Part shown: positions 1 through 7,905 of the stretch, piece by piece
Position numbering within the stretch: the first letter of the stretch is position 1
How the letters are laid out: each line of letters starts with the position of its first letter
From: Extibacter muris
GTDB lineage: Bacteria > Bacillota > Clostridia > Lachnospirales > Lachnospiraceae
Assembly (NCBI RefSeq): GCF_004345005.1
Contig: NZ_SMMX01000001.1
Span: 124,001-188,000 of the forward strand
Direction of reading: 5' to 3'
Length of the DNA: 64,000 nucleotides
Position numbers and translations under genes: made by a program
Notes under the pieces: model-generated
The model's database searches: none
Told to the model about the DNA's origin: nothing
Seen by the model: only the letters and a program-made list of their open reading frames with translations

Positions 1-1017
1 TTGCAGTACTGGACTCCCTGTACTGCCGGCTGGCTGTAGTCATACTGCTTTCCTTTGGGGACGGCGTCGATAAAGTATCGGCGGATATGCGCCCAGCAGG
101 AACAGCGTCTGATTCCCGGGAGATTGTTGTAGCCCTGATAGCCGTCAGTTTCCAGATATCCATGGTAGCCTTCCAGAAACTCCTTTGCATGTCTGCCGCT
201 TCTGGTCGGGGAATAGCCATACGGGATGATCGCCGGAAGCCCGTCCTCGCCGCTGCGGAACAGCCACATGAATGACTGGGTCTGGGCCCTGCGTCCTTCC
301 TCATTCAGCACCTGGACTCTTGTTTCATCTGCCATCGCAAACTCTCGTTTCAGAAGCTCCCGATGAAAGTAATCATACATTGGCTGAAAATAGTTCTGCG
401 AACAGTAGATAATCCAGTTGGCAAGAGTGGTGCGGCTGATCTGGGCACCATACTGTTTCCAGTCTTTCTCCTGCCGGTAAAGGGGAAGCCCATTGGCATA
501 CTTCTGATACATGGTCCATGCAACGGCAGAAGCCGAGGCAGGGCCTTTCCCAACCAGAGCCGCCGGGACCTGGGACTTTACGATCACGGGTTTTTCCGTA
601 TCACCGAGTCCTTCCTTGCAGGATGGGCATCCGTAACTCTGTCTGTAGTATTCGATCACTTTACAGGTGGCAGGAATGAATTCCCGTTCCCGGCGGACAT
701 ACTCCTCGCCGACCAGGACCATCTGCGTACCACAGACCGGGCAGATCTGCTCTTCTTCCGGGAGAGGTATCACTACTTTTTCAACCTTCAGGCCTTTGAA
801 GAGCTCTTCATGCGTTGCCTTCTTTTTGCGGGTATGCTCCCGGATTACCGTTTCTTCTTCCAGCAGGGATGGATCCTGTTCCACTTCCGCTTCATCGAAG
901 AGATTCTGTTGTCCCGGAATATCATCGGATCTTCTTTCGCTGGAAGAGCCGTGTTTTTAGTTGTGATACTGTATCTTTCAGCTCTCTGAGCTGGATATCT
1001 TTCGCACTGGAAGCCAT
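1..1017 (-). pseudogene. tnpC: IS66 transposase TnpC, N-terminal deletion/frameshift, 3' end outside window
   Basis: A start ATG at 1017 opens a short frame (MASSAKDIQLRELKDTVSQLK...) that stops after about 31 codons. From about 950 down to base 1 another frame is open and reads as IS66 transposase: the GSSSERRSSDDIPGQ region, a zinc-binding segment (CPVCG...CPSC), then DDE-type catalytic domain text such as ADETRVQVLNEEGR and ETDGYQGYNNLPG. In related TnpC proteins these two parts are joined by a coiled-coil of roughly 30-40 residues. Here that segment is absent and the joint is out of frame, with a stop (TAA) directly before the second part. An out-of-frame deletion is the simplest reading; a programmed frameshift at the A-run cannot be excluded. 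Confidence 0.75.
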
Positions 1018-1160
1018 CGTTTCCCTCCTCGGATTTGATACCTTTATTATACCAGAAACGGGGCTTTTGCTAAAGAAGAATGGCTCCTGAAAAACGCCGA
1101 ATTCACAGGGGATTTCAGGATTTTTCTGTGCAGGATTTTTGCTGAAATCCAGATGGTTTT

Positions 1161-1502
1161 TTACTCTGCCTTGAGGGCTTTTGGCTGGCCAATATCAATC
1201 CCCGACATCAGCCAGTCGAACTCCCTCCAGGATAGATCCCGTACCTCAGACTGCTTTCTGGGCCATTGATAGCCGCCGCGGACAGACAACCGCTTATAGA
1301 TCAGAACGAAGCCGTCAGGTTCCCGGAACAAGGCTTTGATCCTGTCCCGTCTTCTTCCACAGAAAAGGAAGAGAGTACTGGACGATGGATCCATCTTAAG
1401 CTGGTCTTCGATAACGGCGCAGAGCCCGTCAATGGATTTCCGCATATCTGTGTAGCCGCAGACGATGTAGATCTTCTCGAGCCCGGAAATGTCACCTAAC
1501 AT
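1161..1502 (-). CDS. tnpB: IS66 accessory protein TnpB
   Basis: The 113-residue product matches IS66 TnpB (also called IS66 Orf2) in length and in the hallmark stretches YIVCGYTDMRKSIDGL, LFLFCGRRRDRIKAL and DGFVLIYKRL. TnpB is required with TnpA and TnpC for IS66 transposition, but its biochemical role is unclear. Its ATG overlaps the tnpA stop (ATGTTAG), so it is probably translationally coupled to tnpA. It looks intact, with no internal stops. Confidence 0.9.
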   Translation of the reverse strand: MLGDISGLEKIYIVCGYTDMRKSIDGLCAVIEDQLKMDPSSSTLFLFCGRRRDRIKALFREPDGFVLIYKRLSVRGGYQWPRKQSEVRDLSWREFDWLMSGIDIGQPKALKAE

Positions 1503-1907
1503 GAGAGCTCCTGGAGCAGGCGGAATGCCCTGGCCAGCAGGACAGGGTCTGCATCATTGCTGATGCGGACCGTGATATCCTTCATAGCAACTTCAATCGT
1601 ATGTGAATTGTCAAGGTACGATTTTTTGCATCTGTGATGCTGTATGTCGTTCCGAAATGTAATCCGGAACAATGTCAATAGGGACCACGTCCTGTTTCGG
1701 GCGGGGGACATCAAGATGTCCGTAATTCGGTGGTGGGGCCTGATCCGCTGCCGCTTTCCGGCACCGGCTGACCCAGTTATAAAAGGTGCTTACTGCAATG
1801 TCGTTCTCACGGCACCAGTCAGCATCTGACATGCCGCTCTGGCGGCATTCATTGATAAGCCGGATTTGTTCCCTCATCGGAACACGGGCTTTGCGAGTAC
1901 TAGCCAT
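1496..1907 (-). pseudogene. tnpA: IS66 TnpA-like helix-turn-helix protein, frameshifted
   Basis: The N-terminal 98 residues have the TnpA pattern (REQIRLINECRQSGMSDADWC followed by VSTFYNWVSRCRK), a small helix-turn-helix protein thought to bind the element ends. The frame stops after QMQKIVP. The expected C-terminus (SHTIEVAMKDITVRISNDAD...LLARAFRLLQELS) continues in another frame and ends exactly at the tnpB start. The switch is at an A6 run near 1620-1630; one A fewer restores a single reading frame. It could be a loss-of-function indel, a sequencing error or a programmed slip. The first is likelier because tnpC is also damaged. Confidence 0.8.
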
Positions 1908-1993
1908 AACCTATCCTCCGTAATTGTAGTGAAATAGTCTAAATATCTTTCGACTACAATTATACGGGAAATCTTTGGATTAGGAAATCCGCA

Positions 1994-2011
1994 GGAATAT
2001 TTGGCGCTTAC
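1994..2011 (-). repeat. IS66 right terminal inverted repeat
   Basis: Read on the minus strand from 2011, the sequence starts GTAAGCGCCAAATATTCC, matching the conserved GTAAGCG start of IS66-family ends. It marks the boundary between the insertion sequence and the AT-rich region that follows. Confidence 0.8.
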
Positions 2012-2351
2012 TATGGAACAGTCTATATGCTCTATTTTTATCACCTATTTTTACACATTCAATATGATATGCCCAATAATTCTGGTAAATAATAAGCTGA
2101 GAGCTCAATAATTCTTTAAATGCTAATGTCATTGTTCATAGAAAAATTTATCATTTTCTTAAGGGAAGTATTAGCAGCCCTGCTCATTTTTCAAGACAAT
2201 TTGTTATTCTGCTTATAGAAGTTGTCGATATAAGGCGCGATATATGAAAGAAAACAATAGCTATTATAGCAAAATATCCCTCGCTAAAATATTATCAATG
2301 CTATAATCAAGGTGTTGTGCACAAAAAAACACTAAAGGAGTCAAGAAAAAA
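2012..2351 (+). promoter_or_regulatory. AT-rich leader with inverted repeat upstream of the ABC operon
   Basis: No gene is visible in these 340 bases. Before the transporter operon there is a perfect 8-bp inverted repeat, TTATAGCA (2264-2271) and TGCTATAA (2299-2306); its right arm overlaps a good -10 box TATAAT (2302-2307). No good -35 box sits 17 bp upstream, so an activator or an alternative promoter element is possible. The AT content and the neighbouring IS66 end suggest acquired DNA. Confidence 0.4.
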
Positions 2352-3371
2352 ATGAAATTAAAAAAAATAATATCTATTGGTGTTGTAGCATCTATGATAG
2401 CTTCAATGGCTGTTGGATGTTCTGGCTCGACAAAAGAAACATCTGAAAATGAACAAACTAGGGAAACAACATCTATTAAAATTTCGGCTATTAATACAGT
2501 TAGCTGGGCACCAGTATTTATCGCTGAATCAGAAAAATTCTTTGAAGAAGAAGGTCTGGATGTCGAATTTACCACACCGGGCGGTCCGAAAGGCTTCCAG
2601 GCAATGCAGGCCGGAGACTGCGAATTCAGCATGCTTTCCCAGGAGCCACTGTTGATTGCACAGGAACAGGGAATGCAATCAAAGATTATTGCTACTATGC
2701 TCAAAAGCAGAATTTACGGATTGGTATCCAAAAAAGATATTACAAACATTTCACAGTTAAAAGGCGAAGCTATTTATGGAAGTGATGCAGGATCTGCTCC
2801 ATATACATTTACCTGTAGCGTACTAGAGGAGGCTGGATTAGACCCAATGAACGATGTTTCTTTTATTCAGATTGCTGATCAGAATGCGGGTATGCAGGCA
2901 CTTATAAATGGTGAGGTGGCTGCTGCATTTGTAAATATGTCCAATCTCCCGGTTATGGGTGATTTTGAATACAATATACTTGCCGATACCACACAATCAG
3001 ATCAGTGTGAGAAATATCTGGGATCCTCGGATTTTCCAGCAGAGATGATCTGTACTACAACTGAGTATGCAAAAGAGAATCCAGAAGTGTGCCAGAAGGT
3101 AGTTAATGCTATAGTAAAAGCGCAGGCATGGATTTCTGAACATTCAGATGACGAGGTGGCTACGTCCCTGAAGCCATCTTTTGGAGATTTAGATGAAGAG
3201 ATTATTTCAGAAGAAATTGGTTGGGTAAGGGATAAGTTCTCATCAGATGGTATGATTTCAGAAGATGGTGAAAAAGCGGTTGTAGATATGTGTGTGAAAT
3301 CGGGACTGATCAAAGAAGCTATTGCATATGACGATGTAGTAGATATGTCATTTGTAAAGGCTGTTAAATAA
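2352..3371 (+). CDS. ABC transporter substrate-binding lipoprotein (SsuA/THI5/NMT1-like)
   Basis: The 339-residue protein starts with a lipoprotein signal ending in a lipobox (A20-V21-G22-C23), so it should be anchored on the outer face of the membrane. The mature part has the NMT1/SsuA periplasmic-binding fold pattern: SAINTVSWAPVFIAES, then EEGLDVEFTTPGGPKG, then an SMLSQEPLLIA segment, typical of receptors for sulfonates, nitrate, pyrimidine precursors or similar small molecules. Substrate cannot be told from sequence. It is the first gene of an operon with an ATPase, a DUF169 protein and a permease. The gene is AT-rich compared with the catabolic genes further along. Confidence 0.88.
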   Translation: MKLKKIISIGVVASMIASMAVGCSGSTKETSENEQTRETTSIKISAINTVSWAPVFIAESEKFFEEEGLDVEFTTPGGPKGFQAMQAGDCEFSMLSQEPLLIAQEQGMQSKIIATMLKSRIYGLVSKKDITNISQLKGEAIYGSDAGSAPYTFTCSVLEEAGLDPMNDVSFIQIADQNAGMQALINGEVAAAFVNMSNLPVMGDFEYNILADTTQSDQCEKYLGSSDFPAEMICTTTEYAKENPEVCQKVVNAIVKAQAWISEHSDDEVATSLKPSFGDLDEEIISEEIGWVRDKFSSDGMISEDGEKAVVDMCVKSGLIKEAIAYDDVVDMSFVKAVK

Positions 3372-3388
3372 TTAAATGAGGATCAGCT

Positions 3389-4402
3389 ATGAGCTACATT
3401 GAACTTAAAAATATCGAAAAATCATTTGAAAATAAAGAAGTACTAAAAGATGTAAGCCTATCTATAGAGAAAGGTGAATTTGTCACCTTTCTCGGTTCCT
3501 CAGGGTGTGGTAAAACGACTTTGTTACGTTGCCTTGTAGGACTTGAAAATGTAGACAGTGGATCTATATATTTGGATGGGCAAGATATTACTCATGTTTC
3601 GGCGCAGATGCGAGGCGTCAGCATGATATTTCAACAATATTGTTTATTCCCCACGATGAACTTGTTTGATAACGTATCGTTTGGGCTTAGAATGAAAAAA
3701 ATTCCTCGAAAGGAAATTGAGGAACGTGTAAATGATGTGATGACTATAGTCGATATGCAGGATCATCTTGATAAATATCCATATCAATTATCTGGGGGAG
3801 AGCAGCAGAGAGCAGCATTGGCGAGAGGATTGATTATGAATCCTAAGGTATTATTACTTGATGAACCTTTTAGCGCAATTGATGCTAAATTAAGAAAAGA
3901 ATTGCAATTATATCTTAAAAAAATTCATCGTAAATTGAATATGACGTCTGTATTTGTAACCCATGACCAGGAAGAGGCCATGAGAATGTCGGATACAATT
4001 CATCTTTTTCACGATGGCGTATTAGAACAAACAGGAAAGCCAAATGATATCTATCTTCATCCAAACTCTGTGTACGCAGCTGGTTTTATCGGAAGCTACA
4101 ATTTAATACCTGAAGAATTATTAAGCAAAACAAACAAGAAAACCTGTCGACGGTATGCAATCAGGCCAGAAGTGATTGAGATGTCTAAAAAAGTATATGT
4201 GCAAAGTGATGAATATGAATATTTAGAAGGGATTATCACAAATCAGATAGCACAAGGCTCTGTTGCCAGAACCGTAATAACAATAAATAGTAATATTGAA
4301 ATTAGCGCAGACAGTATAAGTCAAGAGAATTTTTCTTATCAAATTGGTGAGTACGTGTATCTTAGAGTGCCCAAAAAAGATATAGTAAAACTTTCGAGGT
4401 AA
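3389..4402 (+). CDS. ABC transporter ATPase (importer, SsuB/PotA-like)
   Basis: The 337-residue ATPase has Walker A GSSGCGKTT (residues 36-44), a Q-loop region (MIFQQYCLFP), the signature LSGGEQQRAALARG, Walker B VLLLDEPF with the D-loop SAIDAKLR, and the switch His in VTHDQEEAMRMSD. A C-terminal extension of about 100 residues (from about 240) resembles the TOBE-type regulatory domain of carbohydrate/polyamine-type importers, unlike the short SsuB type. It lies 17 bp after the lipoprotein gene and would power import by the permease encoded at 5160. Confidence 0.9.
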   Translation: MSYIELKNIEKSFENKEVLKDVSLSIEKGEFVTFLGSSGCGKTTLLRCLVGLENVDSGSIYLDGQDITHVSAQMRGVSMIFQQYCLFPTMNLFDNVSFGLRMKKIPRKEIEERVNDVMTIVDMQDHLDKYPYQLSGGEQQRAALARGLIMNPKVLLLDEPFSAIDAKLRKELQLYLKKIHRKLNMTSVFVTHDQEEAMRMSDTIHLFHDGVLEQTGKPNDIYLHPNSVYAAGFIGSYNLIPEELLSKTNKKTCRRYAIRPEVIEMSKKVYVQSDEYEYLEGIITNQIAQGSVARTVITINSNIEISADSISQENFSYQIGEYVYLRVPKKDIVKLSR

Positions 4403-4408
4403 TTGAAT

Positions 4409-5185
4409 ATGGAAGAATACAAATTATTAATGGATAATTTGCATATTTTATTAAATTTGAAGCGCAAAATTGTAGGCGTAAAATTAGTTTACTCTAAGAA
4501 AGAATTTGAAGAATATGCTGGAGTAGAACTAAAAAAACCAATGGCATATTGTGTGGCAGTAAAAGCAGCAACTGAGGGACATGCTATAAAGCTATCCAGA
4601 AAAACTGGTGGATGTATGGGAAGTAATCGTGCCTTGGGATTAACTGCCTGCAGCAAGGATTTTAAGACTGGGAAATCAGGTTATCGGTTAGGATTATATA
4701 AAGACGAGTCAATTGCAGCTAGTGTGGCAAGTGTCGAGCCGATATGCGAAAATAAAACATATGGAGTGATTGTAAAGCCATTAGATATGTATGAAAAAGC
4801 TCCTGATGTAGTGTTGATATTTGCTAACACACGGGAAAGCATGAGGATTATGCAAGGATATACATATATGAAAGGTTTGGCAAAAAACCTAAGCATGTCA
4901 GGAAATCAAGCTGTTTGTGTGGAGGCGACAGTGACACCGCTAAAAACACAGGATATAAATGTATCCCTTTTGTGTTCTGGCACAAGATATAATGCAACTT
5001 GGTGTGAGGATGAATTTTTGACAGGTATTCCGTTTGACATGATCCCGGAAATCATTAGGGGATTAAAAGGAACCGTAAATGCAGTTGAAGAAGATTCTAG
5101 AAAACATGAAATTGAAGCAAGGCTTTCAAGAATAAGAAGTTTAGATTTTGAGATAAATTATGGGAAGACATATTATAAAACATGA
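4409..5185 (+). CDS. DUF169 family protein
   Basis: The roughly 258-residue product belongs to DUF169 by overall pattern: an N-terminal segment KRKIVGVKLVYSKKEFE, a cysteine near KPMAYCVAVKAA, a GGCMGSNRALGL stretch, and a C-terminal CSGTRYNATWCEDEFLTGIPF. Function is unknown. The ATG at 4409 is preferred, with CGAGGT about 9 bp upstream; a TTG at 4403 abuts the ATPase stop. It sits inside a transporter operon between ATPase and permease genes, which implies a role linked to the imported compound, perhaps as a cytoplasmic binding or processing protein. That role is inference. Confidence 0.82.
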   Translation: MEEYKLLMDNLHILLNLKRKIVGVKLVYSKKEFEEYAGVELKKPMAYCVAVKAATEGHAIKLSRKTGGCMGSNRALGLTACSKDFKTGKSGYRLGLYKDESIAASVASVEPICENKTYGVIVKPLDMYEKAPDVVLIFANTRESMRIMQGYTYMKGLAKNLSMSGNQAVCVEATVTPLKTQDINVSLLCSGTRYNATWCEDEFLTGIPFDMIPEIIRGLKGTVNAVEEDSRKHEIEARLSRIRSLDFEINYGKTYYKT

Positions 5186-5975
5186 AAAAAAGAAGAAAAA
5201 TAATAATGGGTTAGCATTAGGAATAAGATGTTTTTTGATAATGATATTACTTATTATTTGGCAGCTGATTGCCGGAAATAATGTTAAAATAGCATTTTAT
5301 ACAAGTTATCCATCAGAAATTTTTCTGGACTTATTAGAGTTCGCAAAAACAGGAAGTATATGGAAACACATATTTACAACGGTAAAAGAAGCATATCTCG
5401 GATTGCTTTACGGTACGGTAATTGGCGTAGGATTGGGAGTTCTGTTTAGCCAGTTCCGTATATTCGGAAAAATATTCGTTCCTATCATATCTGTATTTCA
5501 GAGCATTCCGCAGTTGACGCTGGCACCACTATATATACTATGGTTTGGGCTTGGACTTACTTCAAAAGTAGTTCTAGCTGGTTTGATGGTATTCTTTAAT
5601 GTATTTTTTTCAACCTATAATGCGATAAAAAACATTGATCAAAAGTTAATAGAGTCGGCGACTCTTTTGGGAGCAAATAAAACACAGATTTTATGGCACA
5701 TTGTAATTCCATCGAGTATGCCTTGGATTATGTCCGGGGTAAAAATTGGATCTAACGTATGCGTGGTTGGAGCAATCATTGGAGAATATATTGGGGCATC
5801 CAGTGGTCTAGGCTGGATGGTTACATACGCTTCTTCGTTCTTCCAGATAAAGAGGGTCATGGCATGTATTTTTATATTAATGGTAATAGGTTTGATCGTG
5901 TCCTGGATATTAGAACAAATTGAAAATTATCTCCTTCGATGGAGAAATGAAACAAACTTAAACGTGAAGAAATAG
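5160..5975 (+). CDS. ABC transporter permease (SsuC-type)
   Basis: The 271-residue protein has a Lys/Asn-rich cytoplasmic N-terminus followed by about six membrane segments. The EAA cytoplasmic loop that couples to the ATPase is visible in ESATLLGANKTQILWHIVIP. This is the BPD_transp_1 inner-membrane family found with SsuA-like receptors. Its start lies 26 bp inside the DUF169 gene, so the four genes form one tightly coupled operon. Only one permease is present, consistent with a homodimer. Confidence 0.9.
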   Translation: MGRHIIKHEKKKKNNNGLALGIRCFLIMILLIIWQLIAGNNVKIAFYTSYPSEIFLDLLEFAKTGSIWKHIFTTVKEAYLGLLYGTVIGVGLGVLFSQFRIFGKIFVPIISVFQSIPQLTLAPLYILWFGLGLTSKVVLAGLMVFFNVFFSTYNAIKNIDQKLIESATLLGANKTQILWHIVIPSSMPWIMSGVKIGSNVCVVGAIIGEYIGASSGLGWMVTYASSFFQIKRVMACIFILMVIGLIVSWILEQIENYLLRWRNETNLNVKK

Positions 5976-6026
5976 CGAAAAATACCCTGTCCGAGTGTGC
6001 GAGTGAGAGTGAGAGAGGCTCGGTTT

Positions 6027-6155
6027 TCACGGGAGTATAAATGTACTGGCCTTGTTTGCCGATGCCGCTACAGTCCCGTCATCGCCAAGTATAATCGCTT
6101 TGATATTGGTAGCTCCACAATCCATCCCTAATACATAGTTATCTGCATTACTCAG
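6027..6155 (-). pseudogene. FGGY carbohydrate kinase, inverted N-terminal fragment
   Basis: On the minus strand the frame reads LSNADNYVLGMDCGATNIKAI, then ILGDDGTVAASANKAST, before a stop. This is the phosphate-1 motif (GMDCGATNIK) of xylulokinase-type FGGY kinases, about 40 residues. It has no proper ATG and lies head-to-head with the rest of a kinase encoded on the plus strand from 6159. The two parts probably came from one gene rearranged by inversion plus deletion. Confidence 0.75.
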
Positions 6156-6158
6156 GCC

Positions 6159-6936
6159 AGTTCTTATATCAATTATAAGCTGACAGGAAGAATGACATCG
6201 GATATTGACCAGGCAACCCGGACACAGTGCTTAGATATCCGGACGATGAGCTGGCCCAAAGAAATCGGAGATGTCATTGGAGTAAATTTGGATGAAATGC
6301 TGCCGGAATTAAAACTGGTAGATGAAATCATCGGCTTTGTCACAGAAGAAGCAGTGAAAGAGACCGGCCTGCGGGAAGGGATACCGGTCATCATACACAT
6401 ATCTGAATGAATTGGCATTGGAATCAAAGGCCGGGGCCAATGGCTTATTTTTCTTCCCGTATCTGCTGGGAGAACGGGCACCCTTGTGGAATGATTATGC
6501 CAGAGGCATGTTCATTGGTTTGGGGATGGACACGACCCGGGCAGTATTGGAAGGAACAGCTTTTGCACTCCGTCATGTTGTGGAAACTGTGAAAGAAGCG
6601 GGAGCTTCTGCAGAATGTCTGCGCATATGCGGCGGAGGGGCTAAGAGCAGGACCTGGTGCCAGATCAAGGCATCTATGCTGCATATGCCTGTTCATGTAC
6701 TGGATGACAGATCAGGAGATGTTCCCGTCGGGGATGCGCTGCTCGTGGGGCGCAAAGTGGGGGTGTTCCCGGATATGACAGAAGCGGCTGAAAAGATTAT
6801 AAAAGTAAAAGAGATTATCGAACCGGTAAAAGAGTGGGAAGAAGCATATGACCAGCTATATCCTTACTATGTAGAGATGTACCGGCATCTGGACCAGGAT
6901 TTGAAACAATTAAAAAAGACAGTCAGCCAATTATAG
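6159..6936 (+). pseudogene. FGGY carbohydrate kinase (xylulokinase-like), remnant with internal deletion
   Basis: From 6159 the frame reads SSYINYKLTGRMTSDIDQATR...TGLREGIPVI, the end of the first kinase lobe. It stops at 6410. A second frame (from about 6391) then gives YLNELALESKAGANGLFFFP, LGERAPLWNDYARG and the ADENOSINE motif region LRICGGGAKSRTWCQIKASM, the C-terminal lobe. About 100 residues between the two (the glycine-rich phosphate-binding part) are missing, and the N-terminus lies inverted at 6027-6155. The gene cannot make an active sugar kinase. The former substrate could have been a pentulose or erythrulose-type sugar. Confidence 0.8.
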
Positions 6937-6965
6937 GTTCACTGTCCTTTCATATGACCCTGATT

Positions 6966-7661
6966 TTATTCCGCGTCATCCAGTGACATAAGGGAATCGA
7001 AATCAGGGTTTGTCGTTCTCTTGTAGGATAAATAACTTGCACCGACACGCATGGTGTTCAAAAGATTGATGATCTCCTTGATGGACAGAAATTCATCATC
7101 TGCATCAGCGGTCAGCCAGGTACTGGCAGAAAGGAAATGAAGTTCAAGGAAAATCTTTACGAAATGCTCTCTAAGTGCATCATGAGGCATGCCATCTTCA
7201 TCCATCATATGGTTGATATGGTCTGTAAGAGTCACTTTGATTCTTTTCACGAAATAGGTATCTCCATTTTTGCGGTCCAGCATCCTTGCCATCGGCTTGC
7301 GGAACTTCTTGCAGAAACGAAACCATTGCCGCAGCGTCTCAGGAGGCGTATAGTCGAACTTCTCCTCAAATAATTCAGGCGGCGTATGGCTGCGGATATG
7401 GCTTTTTATAAACACAGCACGGCGCTCAAGGTCCTCTAACATCGGTCTTTCGATTTCTTCCATCAGATTATAGATATCATCAAAGTACTGATAGAATGTT
7501 CCACGGGTGATTTCTGCCTTGCTGCAGATTTCTTTGACAGATATCTTATCCCACTTTTTTTCTGGAATCATATCGAGGTAACAATCTATAATTTTCTCAC
7601 GGGTTTTTGAAGCCTTGCTGATTTTTGCGGGTTTGGCTGTTTTGATATCCGGAGTAGACAT
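6966..7661 (-). CDS. TetR/AcrR family transcriptional regulator
   Basis: The 231-residue protein has the TetR N-terminal helix-turn-helix after a basic leader: KTREKIIDCYLDMIPEKKWD, then ISVKEICSKAEITRGTFYQYFDD. The C-terminal ligand domain is of the divergent DhaS/TetR_C_8-like type. It is divergent from the MFS gene at 7906, and the space between holds two palindromes (7701-7751), so it most likely represses that transporter and itself. The ligand is unknown. Confidence 0.87.
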   Translation of the reverse strand: MSTPDIKTAKPAKISKASKTREKIIDCYLDMIPEKKWDKISVKEICSKAEITRGTFYQYFDDIYNLMEEIERPMLEDLERRAVFIKSHIRSHTPPELFEEKFDYTPPETLRQWFRFCKKFRKPMARMLDRKNGDTYFVKRIKVTLTDHINHMMDEDGMPHDALREHFVKIFLELHFLSASTWLTADADDEFLSIKEIINLLNTMRVGASYLSYKRTTNPDFDSLMSLDDAE

Positions 7662-7700
7662 AGAACCCCCCTTTCTTTGTGGAAAAAGAATAAATTAAAG

Positions 7701-7751
7701 ATACATTTTTTGAAAAAGTGTATGAATTGAACAAAAAAAATAAAAGTGTTC
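7701..7751. promoter_or_regulatory. Two operator-like palindromes between TetR and MFS genes
   Basis: The first site, 7701-7723, has arms ATACA and TGTAT flanking near-complementary T and A runs (11 of 12 paired positions around one central base). The second, 7729-7751, has arms GAACA and TGTTC with the same 23-bp overall length. Equal length and the position between divergent genes fit TetR operators. Assignment to the 6966-7661 regulator is inference. Confidence 0.5.
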
Positions 7752-7905
7752 TATTCTTTCAAGATATTATTTTGTAAGATGATTATATCAAAAATATCCC
7801 AGGGAAATTATAGCACAGAGAACAGCAGATGTTCAATAGGTGCACTTTTTATTTTTGAAAACGGATCCGAAATTCAATTCAGAATACGAAAGGATAGAGT
7901 AGAGC

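Larger units (their letters stand above)
1..2011 (-). mobile_element. IS66-family insertion sequence (cut by window start)
   Basis: The three-gene IS66 layout (tnpA, tnpB, tnpC in order on the minus strand) runs into the left edge of the window. The right end is fixed by the inverted repeat that reads GTAAGCGCCAAATATTCC from base 2011 inward, a typical IS66 terminus. Two of the three genes look damaged (tnpA frameshift, tnpC internal deletion), so this copy is probably not autonomous. The other end, and any target duplication, lie outside the window. Confidence 0.9.

Noticed and set aside
363-989. Long plus-strand reading frame of 208 codons
   Set aside because: It is antisense to the IS66 transposase, whose minus-strand protein is clearly conserved.
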